From: Pseudocercospora fijiensis CIRAD86
Taxonomy: Eukaryota; Ascomycota; Dothideomycetes; Mycosphaerellales; Mycosphaerellaceae
Direction of reading: 5' to 3'
Assembly: GCF_000340215.1 (NCBI RefSeq)
Contig: NW_006921533.1
Location: forward strand, 8,773,349 to 8,837,348
Length of the DNA: 64,000 bases
The notes below the pieces were generated by a model that worked only from the letters and a program-made list of their open reading frames with translations, did not search any database and had not been told where the DNA came from. Positions 1 to 9,989 of the stretch are shown here, piece after piece; position 1 is the stretch's first letter; every line of letters starts with the position of its first letter. Position numbers and translations under genes: made by a program.

Positions 1-299
1 CGTATATCGAGGGCTTCTACGGGCGTACTAGGGAGATATCTACCCGTTAATAACGTCTATACTATACTAGTATTAGCCTAATACTAAATATAGACTTTAC
101 TTAATTACGGTCTATACTCTCCTTATACTACGTATTCTCCTCCTATTAATATCTAATCGTTATACTATATTCCCTCGCTACTACTACTATATAGTAAGTC
201 GATATCTATATTACCGGTATCCTATCGCCGCCTATTCCTCGCTATACGACTCGAGTCTTACTATTTCCGTAGACCTAACTATACTCGGAAACCTATTAC

Positions 300-960
300 T
301 TAGACCTCCCTCCTCCGCCGAGAGCGTATAAAAAACTCTAGTAGCCCGAGTCTAAATAATAACAAATAGTACGTAATCTTTAATATATCCTTTACCGTCT
401 AATTTAGGCGCTCGGCCTATCGCTAGAGCGTTATTAATAGAGAATATACTTCCGCTAGCTCTTTATTTACAATATAGCGTACGGTAAAAGTATAGTCTAT
501 AGAGTCTAAGGCTAGGCGCCCGATTACTAGCCGCGTAATTCTATTCTCGGTAATACGTAGACTATCGCCGAATATACCTAGAGAGCGCTATATAATAGGC
601 GTAATCGCCGCTATAAATTCGTATATAGATAGGAGCTCGTCGAAGCGGAAATAGACGCTTAGGGTAGTAAAACGAATATCGTTTAGATAGCTAGCTATTA
701 TATAGATCTACTAGCTATATTGCTTAGTATTACTATTATCGACGGTTGCTTCGAATCGGTTTATTATATAGTATAGCCCGAGCGTCTCGCGTCGGATATC
801 TCTAGAAACTTAGAGAAGTCTAGGTATATCTACTCTCCCTTATCGCGATAGTCTAATAGGGCTCGCTTCGCGTAGTATAAGATAATATATCTAGTTTCGA
901 ATCTTAGGCAGAAGTCTTACGTAGAAGCTTTACTTATTTATCTCTACCGAAGCCTTAGTA
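300..960 (-). pseudogene. unidentified RIP-degraded coding fragment
   Basis: Read on the minus strand, one frame stays open for about 200 codons apart from TAG/TAA codons at positions where Gln or Trp would be expected. The translation has an ordinary protein composition, for example stretches such as YRFDELLSIYEFIAAITP-like and RITRLVIGRLALDS. I see no family motif and cannot name it. The ends are arbitrary. The neighbouring bases 1-299 and 961-1690 show the same RIP composition but no frame I would defend. Confidence 0.3.
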
Positions 961-1749
961 CTACTCGGCCGACCTTATACTAAGTATACGGCGCTATCGA
1001 TCGCCTACTACTATTAGTACCTCTCTAAGTATTCCTCGCCTATTTCTACTCCTACGTACTATTATTATCTAAAGTATACTAGATCTAGATACTATAGGCC
1101 CTTTTATAGTAGCGTAGCCTAGATTATATCCTACGTATAATCCTAGATTCGGCTCGACGCGCGCGATCGTCTATATACGTATCCCTTTATTGCTCTATTA
1201 ATAAGTTAATAACTAAGACCTATACTAACTCGACGTAACGCCGCTTTCCTCCTATTTTAAGACCCTACTATAACGATTATTCCTTACCTATACTACGCTC
1301 TATCCTAGCTAGTAAACTACCTATTATAGTATGTCTTTAACTCCTTATCTATTACTAAGTTATATCGGCTAATATTAGGTATATAGAAGACGTAGGACTT
1401 AGCGGGTACTCCGCTACTACTATATTACGATCCTAACCTAAGCGATATAGATAACGATAGCGACTAGCTTAAGGAGTCTACGCTATACTCTATAGACTAC
1501 TATAGGCTTATAGGAGGCAGCCTACTACTATACTTACTAGTAGTTACCCGCCCGGATATAGAATAGTATTAAGCGACTATCTAGTAGAACTTATTAGAGT
1601 ATAGATACCCCGAATCTACTCGCTAGCTAGGCTTAGTAGAGGTATACCCTCTCGACCTCTTAGGCTTAATTCGTAGCGCTAACTAAGCTATAGGTCTTTA
1701 TATAGTTATAGTAATAGGTATACGAGTAATATACCTTTTCCTAGGTATA

Positions 1750-2375
1750 TAGCGTTAGTAGTATAACTCTCCCTACTACGGCGTTATTAGCTATAGCTTA
1801 GGCGGTATATTATACCTACTATAGGAAAAGCGCGTCGTCTTCTAGTATAGTCTACTGCCCTATACCTAGTACTTCTAATTATATACCGGCGCCGTAAGTA
1901 TCTAATTAGGAAAGTAGCGAAACTATAGATATAGAAGAGCTATAGCGTCTTCGAGAGCGGAAGGCGTCTATACTAGCTTATAATAAGGCCCTTTAAGAGA
2001 CGGCTTTAAAATAGGCGAAGTAGTAGGGAGATCTCGAGAAGGAGGTAGAGCGACTTAGAAAGGCCGAGTAGCGGTAAAAGTAATAGAAGAGGGCTATCGA
2101 GCGGAAGCGGTAGAAGGAGGAAGCTACGAAGCGTTAACTCGAGGTATAGTACTACTACCCTTCCCTATATATTTCGCCTTCTAATATATCTTTAGGAAGT
2201 CTAACGTACCGGCGTTAGCCTTACGCGACCGCTCCGTAAGAACCTACTATAGCCGCTAAATCTCGAGAGAATCCTAATCGCTATTAACCGTAATATCGCT
2301 ATAATAACCGAGACCGAGTCTAGCCTTCGCTAGGGTAAGTACGCGAAAGTCGGTTTTTAGTCCTTAATAGAGAGG
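1750..2375 (+). pseudogene. C-terminal part of an unidentified protein with a basic coiled coil
   Basis: A plus-strand frame runs through this stretch with stops only at TAG/TAA codons attributable to RIP of Gln codons. It encodes a Ser/Pro-rich part followed by a strongly charged coiled-coil region rich in Glu, Lys, Arg and (by inference) Gln, around EKEVERLRKAE. A basic tail ends near 2370 at a probable true stop. Such tails are common at the C-terminus of fungal DNA-transposon transposases, but there is no catalytic core in view, so the family is not assigned. Bases 2376-2640 hold the same type of decayed sequence without a clear gene. Confidence 0.35.
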
Positions 2376-2640
2376 CTTAATTCGGCCGAAGTATTCTATA
2401 AACTACTCGAAGGCATTTAGCGCTATAACCTTAGCGTTAAATCCTAGGAAGAGAACCTACCTATCGATTCTTATAAGGTAAGACAAGTATTCGATTACCT
2501 AGATATATAGATACTCTCGGATCTAGCTAGCTTAATAAGCGAGGCTATAAGGCTTAAGGATAGACTAGAAAAGACGCCGTACGAAATAGCTAAGACCCTA
2601 TCTAGCTATAGGGTTAGGGATAGGCGTACGGTAGGGGGGC

Positions 2641-2720
2641 AGGGGTCTAGCTAATTAGCTATAACTAGCGATACGACTAGGGCCGCGAGCTAATTAGCTT
2701 TAACTAGCGATAGAAACGCT
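2641..2720. repeat. fragment of the 273-bp satellite
   Basis: Two copies of the core GCTAATTAGCTATAACTAGC lie about 45 bp apart (one with a TATA to TTTA change). They are followed by GATAGAAACGCT, matching the start of the 273-bp satellite at 53641 and the fragment at 55680. Finding the same unit at both ends of the window supports a subtelomeric repeat shared between locations. Confidence 0.7.
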
Positions 2721-2733
2721 TACTACGCGCAAC

Positions 2734-3110
2734 TACGTATTATACTATAACCTTAGAGTATTATACTAGTAATATTAAGTTTCTAAGTACCTTATTACTA
2801 TATTTAGTACTTAGTTTATATATAAATTAGCTAGGGTATCTAAGTAATTTAAAAAAATCTCTAAGTAATAATATAAAGGGTTTCGAAGGCGAGATTTTTA
2901 TTTCTACGTATTATACTATAACCTTAGAGTATTATACTAGTAATATTAAGTTTCGAAGTACCGTATTACTATATTTAGTACTTAGTTTATATATAAATTA
3001 GCTAGGGTATCTAAGTAATTTAAAAAAATCTCTAAGTAATAATATAAAGGGTTTCGAAGGCGAGATTTTTATTTCTACGTATTATACTATAACCTTAGAG
3101 TATTATACTA
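2734..3110. repeat. 171-bp tandem repeat, 2.2 copies
   Basis: Units start at TACGTATTATACTATAACC at 2734, 2905 and 3076, a constant 171-bp spacing. The third copy stops after about 35 bp, exactly where the duplicated helicase segment begins. The units are nearly identical, with a few C/T and A/G changes. No coding potential is seen. Confidence 0.9.
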
Positions 3111-3539
3111 GATCCTAGAGCCAAACATTCTAGTGTTACAATGTTCGAGTATATAGCGCAGGCGCGGCCGTGCGTCCTCTAAATACTAAATAGGGACATT
3201 AGAATGTTTGCACTAAAACGTTTGCTTTCTATTAGTAGACCTCGCCTACGGCCGCAGAATTCGCCTATAGCCGTTTCTTCTCGTTGCCCCTAAGAGTCGG
3301 TTATATGCCTACGTATTGTTTATATACGACTCCCTTTACGTCGCTTCTACGCAAAGTTTAGATAATCTACCTTCGCGTCCTAAGTCTCGCTAATCTATCC
3401 TAGCGTAAATATAGCTACTAGACAATCTATTCTTTTTATTAGCAGCTTGTTACTTTATACTATTACCTTACTATTATAGCAGAGATTACTAGCCCCTTTA
3501 TTATATATAAGTATAGGTTTCTTCTTTATAAGCATAACG

Positions 3540-4672
3540 CGCGTCTAATAGAGATATCTCGTCCCGACTTAATCTTATTACCCCCGCGTAGTATAAAGAT
3601 TTCCTCGCAGTATAGAAACCAACCGACGAGAACGCAACAGCTCTTAAAGTCCTACGCGGACCTAACGAACCTAGAACTACGAAGGCAGATACACTTAGGC
3701 GTATATTCGAACAGATCGGTAATTCTATCGAGAGTAACTCGGTTAGGGCGACTATACTCTAGCGGTACGCTCTATAGTATAAGATCTAAGAGACTAGTAC
3801 TAATCCTTTACTCTATATATCCTAAGCCTTCGTTCGAAGCCTCGACTAGTACGGCCTAATCTATTACGCCGTCGTCCTCGGAATATCTATAGACGCCTCC
3901 CGCCGAGTAAGTAACCGTATTATCGAAGCCGCCTAGGGCGAAGATTGGTTTACTTAAGCCTCGGAGCTTATCCGGCTTCCGTTTAGCGCTCTACTTTTAG
4001 CACCTAAACGCATTCTCGCCGATATTATAGCTACTACTCGGATTGGACTTAGTCTCGAAGAAGCCTATCGCTTCTAGATATAAGGCAAACGGAAGAGGCT
4101 CGCGGAAGCCTAGAATAGTCGTATTAATAAGAGGAAGAGCGCTCTTTACGATTTTATTACCGGTAGTAATATTACCGCTATAAGAGACGCTTATAAACCG
4201 AAACCTAGCAAGGAACGTACGATGTAGGCCTACCTACCTAACATTCCTAAAGACTATATCGTTCTCTAAGGCTTTAAGACAGGGCGCAATTTACTAGCGC
4301 CGAAAAAACACCTATTACGCGCCTTACGCAAAAAACATCTAAGGAAACCTAGGGTTAAAGCGGGTAGTAATACACTAGCACTAGACTTATAGCTAGAAGA
4401 CGATAGCGTAGAACCCGATATGCCGGCATTAGACGACGAAGGAGGGAAAGGTACCTAGGACAATCCTCTTAACGTAGACAGAGATACGGCTTCTAATTTT
4501 CTTAATATATGCGATAGATTAGAGCTCCGTTTACAATGTCGCCGGCTTAGCCGTAGAGAAGGGATAGAAGCCTACTATGCCTACTGCCGCAAATAGTAGA
4601 TAGACTTTACCTATACTTTGCTACCGAATATTAGAGAGCGTCTCGCTACGTTAGGCCGGCTACCGTATATAT
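3540..4672 (+). pseudogene. unknown ORF upstream of the RecQ-like gene (copy A)
   Basis: One plus-strand frame of about 370 codons is continuous except for TAG/TAA codons that fit RIP-mutated Gln/Trp. It is basic and Leu/Ile-rich, with a Lys/Arg-rich centre (KKHLLRALRKKHLRKPR), an acidic patch (LEDDSVEPD) and a second basic part (RLELRLQCRRLSRREG). It ends at TAA near 4672. I do not recognise the family. I looked for the R-H-R-Y residues of tyrosine recombinases (DUF3435, Crypton) and could not place them. A near-identical copy lies at about 51400-52535. Its fixed place upstream of the helicase suggests it belongs to the same unit. No ATG is preserved at the start, so the start is a guess. 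Confidence 0.55.
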
Positions 4673-4732
4673 AAACTTTAATTACTCCGTTCCTACTACG
4701 TACCGTCCCTATATCTAATATATATAAATACT

Positions 4733-4789
4733 AACTATTTTGCTATATAGCGAAAGATCTACCCGTTTTCTAGCTAGTAAAGTAGTCTA
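4733..4789. repeat. paired palindromic repeat (TTTTGCYRGCAAAA family)
   Basis: Two decayed copies of the family palindrome, ACTATTTTGCTATATAGCGAAAG and CGTTTTCTAGCTAGTAAAG (both under RIP), sit about 30 bp apart. They lie just after the stop of the upstream ORF and before the RecQ-like gene. The same pair is present in copy B near 52597-52650. Confidence 0.65.
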
Positions 4790-4959
4790 TATCTTGCACC
4801 TTTTACTTAATCTTACGACCGCCTCGCTTAGAAGCCCGTAATATATACGTATATAGCTCCCTACTATCCCGAGGCGGATTAGCTCGTAGCTATATACTAT
4901 CTATTCTAACCGCCTGCCCGGATTTCTAACTAGTTTATACCTACGCTATACTAAGTTAT

Positions 4960-5310
4960 ATTCTATACGACCTTTGCCTTATTATCTTCCTATATACTAT
5001 TTATAGTAGATACGGCCTATATAGAGATGCTATTAAGGTTTAGGTTAGACAATCCGCGCCTTAACTACTTTAGTCTATAAAGGAGGCGATAGATATACGT
5101 CCGTTAACGCGCTCTCGCGATTAATATATTATTACGATCGAGATTATTAGGGTTACAAGAACTACTCCTAATACCTAGGGACCTATATACCGGAAAGATA
5201 CTATTTCGAGGATTACTTCTATTATCTTCCTTAATATCGCATTATTAAGTACGTAACTTACCGATACGCCGTGCCCCCTTACTATTTTTACGCTTACCTT
5301 AGCCGCTAAC
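4960..5310 (+). pseudogene. 5' part of zinc-finger/RecQ-like helicase gene, split by LTR element
   Basis: The frame that continues at 12209 enters here. Just before the insertion it reads a Cys/His-rich motif with RYAVPP, where copy B still has CRYAVPP, compatible with a former C2H2-like CRHAVPP...H...H finger. This finger, followed by a second FDCF...C motif after the insertion, is the arrangement found ahead of the helicase in fungal telomere-linked RecQ-type helicases (DUF3505-like region; assignment from memory). The upstream limit is uncertain. Confidence 0.6.
5306..5310. other. target-site duplication, left copy
   Basis: CTAAC precedes the LTR element and CTAAT follows it at 12209-12213. 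The empty site in copy B (near 53170) reads GCCGCTAATACCG with one copy. This is a 5-bp duplication with one C/T change. Confidence 0.95.
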
Positions 5311-5656
5311 TGTTACGGTTACTCGCGATAGATCGTTAAGTGACTTCTTATTACGTGCAAGCCGAGGCTTCTTTAGAGAGGCTAATACAAGCGGGAGGCA
5401 GAGACAGAATAATTAGTACAAAGGTAATTCCAATTAGTAAGTAGGTAATATAAGTTAAACGCCTCGAGCTATAAGGGCATTCCGGCGTTCCTAAATACAA
5501 AGGAGACATCTTGTCTGTAGTCGTAAGCGACGTAAGCGACGCTGTCGCTCTCGACCGCTCCTGTCGCTCCTAGTAAGATAGAGCGACAGCTTAGCCTACT
5601 AGTCTTAGCGTCGCTCTAAGATTATATAAGGACTCTAACTAATTAGATCCGTAACA
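5311..5656 (-). repeat. 3' LTR of the gypsy element
   Basis: It begins TGTTACGG and ends GTAACA on the plus strand and aligns over its whole 346 bp with 11863-12208. Differences are mainly C/T and G/A transitions. An internal palindromic cluster of GCGACGCTGTCGCTC-like motifs is present in both LTRs. Confidence 0.95.
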
Positions 5657-5670
5657 CTATCCCCCTCCTT
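5657..5670 (-). other. polypurine tract
   Basis: On the minus strand this reads AAGGAGGGGGATAG directly against the start of the 3' LTR, the position where plus-strand DNA synthesis is primed in LTR retrotransposons. It fixes the orientation of the element. Confidence 0.85.
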
Positions 5671-5749
5671 AAGCGGGATAGTCCCTTATTCCGGAACTTT
5701 CTAATTCCAACTTCTTTACTATACTAAAGTTATTAAAGGACTTGTCTTC

Positions 5750-6240
5750 TCGTTAGCGTAAGGAAAATATCGTAAATAATATCCTTACCGACTGCCTCGA
5801 AATGCCGATCCGCTACTTTTATTACAAATAGGCCGATAAATCCTACAAAGTCGATCTCCGTTCCGGTCGCTGCTCCGAGTACGCCCTATACGGCTAGTCC
5901 TATAATATGCAAGTTACTCGTATAGAGTATAAAAAAATCCGGAAGGCGCGCCTAAAGATAGCTAAAGATCTCGAAGCGGCCGAAGAGGAGGAGGACCTCC
6001 TTACGCGGAAGCTTTTCGAGCATCGCGCAAAGGTCCGTCGCTTACGCAAGTCGCTACGTATAAAGGAAGATTAGGAGGTATAAGCTCTTAAGGTAGAGGA
6101 AGCCTCTATTTAATAGGCGGAGGAGCTCGAAAGAGAGCTAGGCTCTTCGCCTATAGAGCCGATAATATTCTCGTTGCCTACTAACGAGCCGTTTCCCCTA
6201 GATAGCCGATTATAGATATCGCCTTATAACTAGAGTCGTC
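5750..6240 (+). pseudogene. antisense Cys-rich coiled-coil ORF inside the retrotransposon
   Basis: Between the end of pol and the 3' LTR, a frame on the opposite strand to gag/pol is open for about 165 codons except for RIP-type stops. It has a Cys-bearing N-terminal part (CLEMP and RCSEYALYG, compatible with a small C-x-C cluster before RIP) and then a charged coiled coil (KARLKIAKDLEAAEEEED, RKLFEHRAKVRRLRKSLR) and an acidic, Pro/Ser-rich tail. Proteins with a Cys cluster followed by such a coiled coil are, as I recall, commonly annotated in fungal genomes as hypothetical proteins near gypsy elements. The function is not known to me. It may be an accessory gene of the element or a captured host fragment. 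Confidence 0.55.
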
Positions 6241-6429
6241 TAGATAGGACGTCCTAGCCTATCTCTAAAATTCCTAGTAGGAGTGCCGAGAGTCTAGTGT
6301 CCTAAAGGTATATATTTTCAATGTTTCCTATCTATTTTATCTTCTAGCTAGTTAGTCTAGTAGTATAATTCTTAGCTATAAAAGACATAGTTGCTAGGTA
6401 TGCTATTAGAGTCCCCGCTCCTCGAGCTA

Positions 6430-6512
6430 CACTGCCCTAGGTCGTTAAGAACTCTAAGGCGCTATAATCGATAGGGTCTAAGAGGTCGTAGGTTTAATTC
6501 CTATACTAGTTA
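6430..6512 (+). tRNA. tRNA-like relic antisense to the end of pol
   Basis: The plus strand carries AAGAGGTCGTAGGTTTAATTCC followed by TATACTAGTTA. The GTAGG-TTTAATT-CCTAT part folds as a T arm with a T-loop like TTCGAAT after RIP, then an acceptor-like 3' end. Upstream, GCCCTAGGTCGTTAAGAACTC resembles a D arm/A box. The 5' acceptor strand is not visible, so this is a degenerate or tRNA-derived sequence, not a working gene. Its 3' end overlaps the stop codon of pol. Confidence 0.4.
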
Positions 6513-6665
6513 TTTCCTTTTTGTCTAGTTTTAATATTTTTTAATTATCTGCTAATAGTTCTATAGGTTTTCTTTTAGTTCCTAAGTGTTTTCTAAATGT
6601 AGGTATCCTTTCTATTTAACAAGGTATTTCTAACCTTGCTAATCTAGGATCTTTTCGACTTTAAA
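6510..6665 (-). other. chromodomain-coding segment of pol
   Basis: The last ~50 codons of pol contain VEKILD, a mutated linker, YLVKWKGYLH and an ENT-stop-E segment, the hallmarks of a chromodomain, ending in a short basic tail KRK and TAA. This places the element among chromoviruses. The Trp of the ENTW motif has become TAG through RIP. Confidence 0.9.
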
Positions 6666-8726
6666 CTTATTTTCTTCCTTAGGTTAGAAGTGAAATGTTT
6701 CTTAATACGGTGTTTCGGCGTCTGTAGGTTCTAGTATAGAGATATAGAATACTAGGTGGATTTTTGCGTCGTCCGGTAGTTTAAGTCGGTAATTAACTAG
6801 TCCTTTAGGCTTATCAATCAAAAATGGCCCGACTTTAACGTAGTCTAGTTTCTTAGTCGATCTCCGGGTTTTTAGATTCTTTGTTAGGAGGTAGACCTTA
6901 TCCCCCTTTTTTAGCTAAGGTGCCATTTTTCGTTTAGCATTATATAGTCCCGTAATCTTTTCTTGAGACTCGGCAATTGCCCTTTGCAATTCTTTATATA
7001 CCTGCTTTAAGTCTTCTAAAGCGACTATCGCTTTATCCGCGTATAGATGCTGTAAATACTGTTCCCCGAACAGCTACGGATGTTTCCTAAAATTAGCGAA
7101 GAATAGTGTCTCTTTCGTAGTCTTAGATTGTTAGTTGTTTAGTGCAAGTTGTGCTATAGGCAATAGCGATGCCTAATTGTTTTGTACGTAATTGACGTAG
7201 TGCCGTAAGTATACCTCTAAGGCCTGATTCTTAACTTCCGTTTAGCCGTCTGTCTATAGATAGTATACCGTTAATAGCTTGTACTTAATTCTAAGCGTCG
7301 CTGTAAGCGTCTTCTAGTAGTTTAACGTAAAGAGCTTGTCTCTATCCGTAATATAGGTCTTTAGAAATCCGTAGTATCGTATAAGTCTATCTAGTACGAG
7401 GTATCCGAGTTGCTCTGCCGTACTTGCTTCGTTAGCAGGAATGAAGTGTACGTATTTCGTAAGCCTATCGACTATAACAAGTATTATATCGTAGCTATGT
7501 CCTATAACCGGATCCTTAGACTTCGGTAGTTTCGTAATAAAGTCTATTATAACTTCGTCCTATAGTTTATCTAGTAGCGTCCTAAATTGGATATGTCTAT
7601 ATCTAGCGTATCTATTAGCCTTGTTACGCTAACATTGTAGACATTTCTTAATATATTCTAGAACTCGTTGTCGTATATGTAGGAATCCGAAGCTTCGCTT
7701 AACTAGTTCTATTATTTTCGAAACTCTAGGGTATCTATTTTCTAGTCCGTCGTAGTGTTGTCGTATATACTCCGTAACTCGTTCCCTAGGTACTTAGTAT
7801 TTCCTATATTCGATTGGGAATTGTTCTTCTATATCCTAAAGAACTCGTATAATGTAGTTAAATTCTTTTGTATTAGCACTAAGGCTTCCGTCTTGGTTCG
7901 CTTTTAATATCTGCTGCTATACTAGTTCGTAACCTTCTATATAGTCGCTACGGCGGCTTAGTGCGTCGGCTCGTCCGTTCTCGCGTCCTAGGGTATAGCG
8001 GATTTCGAACTTGTACTGCCCTAGTAGCTCCGACTAGCGGGCCTGTCTTCGGGTTAGTACTTTAGTCGTAGTAAAGTAAGTTAGATTCTTATAATTAGAA
8101 AGAATCGTAAGACTTAGTGCTCCTTCCGCGTATACTCGCTAGTATTGTAGTAATGCAACTATTACAAGCAGCTCCTTATTATAGATATCGTAGTTCTGTT
8201 CCGCGGGTAATATCTTTCTCGAGTAATAGGCTACTAGGTGTCGTTTCCCGTTATGCTCCTATATAAGGCATGCTCCTATAGCCCTATCCGACGCGTCTGT
8301 TTCTATCTAGACCGCCTTACTCCTATCGAATAATCGTAGCGTTAGCGCAGAAACGCATTGCTTCTTTAGCTGCCTAAACGCTTCGTCTTCCTTCGTGCTC
8401 TAGTTCTATTTCTTATCTTTCTTTATAAGCTCCGTAAGGGGTGCCGCTGTCTTAGAGTAGCCCTCGATGAATTTTCTATTATAGTTAGCTAATCCTAGGA
8501 ATGATTGTACGTCTTTAACGCATATAGGCGTTAGCTATTCCTATATTGACTTGGTTTTTTCTAGATCGATCCTAATTCCTATAGTGCTAATAATAAATCC
8601 TAGGAATTTAACTTCCTTCTTATAGAATTCGTATTTCTTAGGTGCAGTCTTAAATCCTACTTAAGTAAATCGTTTAAAGACGTCCTACACTATTCGTATA
8701 TAGTCCGCGAGAGCTCCCTTAGTATA

Positions 8727-8747
8727 GACTAAGATATCGTCTATATA
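8727..8747 (-). other. reverse-transcriptase catalytic motif YIDDILV
   Basis: TATATAGACGATATCTTAGTC on the minus strand encodes the metal-binding DD pair of the polymerase site. The preceding residues IYVIV also fit the gypsy consensus. Confidence 0.95.
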
Positions 8748-9989
8748 TACGATAACGTATATATCTAGAAGGTCTCGGAGGACTTCGTTTACGAGGTCTT
8801 AACATAACGCTAGGGCATTTGTAAGTCCTATAGGTATAACTAAGAATTCGTAAAGCCTATATCTTGTTCGGAATGCTATTATCTATTCGTATCTAGCTAC
8901 TATACGTATTGTATAAAACGCATCGCGTAGGTCAATCTTCGTATACTAGTCTAATCTAGTTAATCGGTCTTGCATTTCTTCGATGTTCGGTAGTAGGTAC
9001 CGATTCTTAATTGTAATATCGTTAAGTCGTCTAAAATCGACTACTAGCCGTCCTTCGTCTAATCCGGCTTTCGGAACGAACATTACTAGTAAGGCTACCG
9101 AGGATGTCGACTTCTATATCTAGCCTTTTTCTAATTTCTCTTTTAGCTACTTGTCTAGGGTTTTGAGCTCTTTCTTAGACATTGCGTATAAGGGTCCCTA
9201 TAGAGGCTCTTTCCTAGGCTGTAAGTGTATTTTATAATCCTATAGTTAGTGTTTAGGTAAGGCTGCCTTGCCTCTCTCCTCTTTAAAGAGTCGCTTCTAC
9301 TTAGTATACTCTTTAGGAATGTCTAGGTCCGAGATTCTGGTTTCATTCTTCGATAGCGTATAACTTCTATCCTTCCCGTAATTATTATTGTAACCCTCCT
9401 AACCTAACGGTAGTATCGATCCGGGTTGAATACAGTTCTCTATAATTCCTGTCGACGTAAACGTCTTACGAGTCGCTCTGCGTTTGTTAATCTTATCTGC
9501 CTGCGAACGCTACCGCGGTATAGGTTAAATGCCGATTATACAGTCGCATTCCTTAAATATAAGTACTCCTTTTCTCTAGTCTACGACTAGGTTATACTTT
9601 CTTAACTAAGGTATACCTAATACAATATTATAACTAGCTATATTAGTAACATCTAAGACAATCTCCTCGTAGTGCTGTTAGATAGCTAGTAGTAACGGTA
9701 TCGTTTCTCGTTCTATACTAGGTAGCGGTAACCTATCTACTACTATGAGTTTATACGCTCCTTCTCTTCTACTTTAGGTTACGATCCCTCGGCTTTTAAC
9801 GAATAATTCGGAGGCAAAGTTCCCGCTCGCTCCGGAATCTATTAATGCACTCGTCGGGTGCCCGTTAACGATAACTTTCGTACGGAAGACTGCTATTAAT
9901 GCTTGAGCGCTTTCGGTATTAAGGAACTCTCTTAGAACGCTCTAATCTAGAGAGTTAGTCCGTTTCCCGACTAATTAGTAGCCTAACGT

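Larger units (their letters stand above)
3108..5310 (+). repeat. helicase-unit copy A, left part (duplicate of 50972-53170)
   Basis: From CTAGATCCTAGAGC onward this segment matches 50972-53170 almost base for base. Most differences are C/T or G/A, as expected of extra RIP. Copy A is interrupted at 5310 by the LTR retrotransposon and resumes at 12209. Near its left end is a short inverted repeat, AAACATTCTAGTG at about 3123 against CATTAGAATGTTT at about 3195. Both copies start abruptly next to a different tandem array. Confidence 0.9.

Noticed and set aside
3540..4672. Tyrosine recombinase (Starship captain or Crypton) as identity of the unknown ORF
   Set aside because: The basic, helical character fits loosely, but the R-H-R-Y residues could not be placed and no large cargo boundary is visible.
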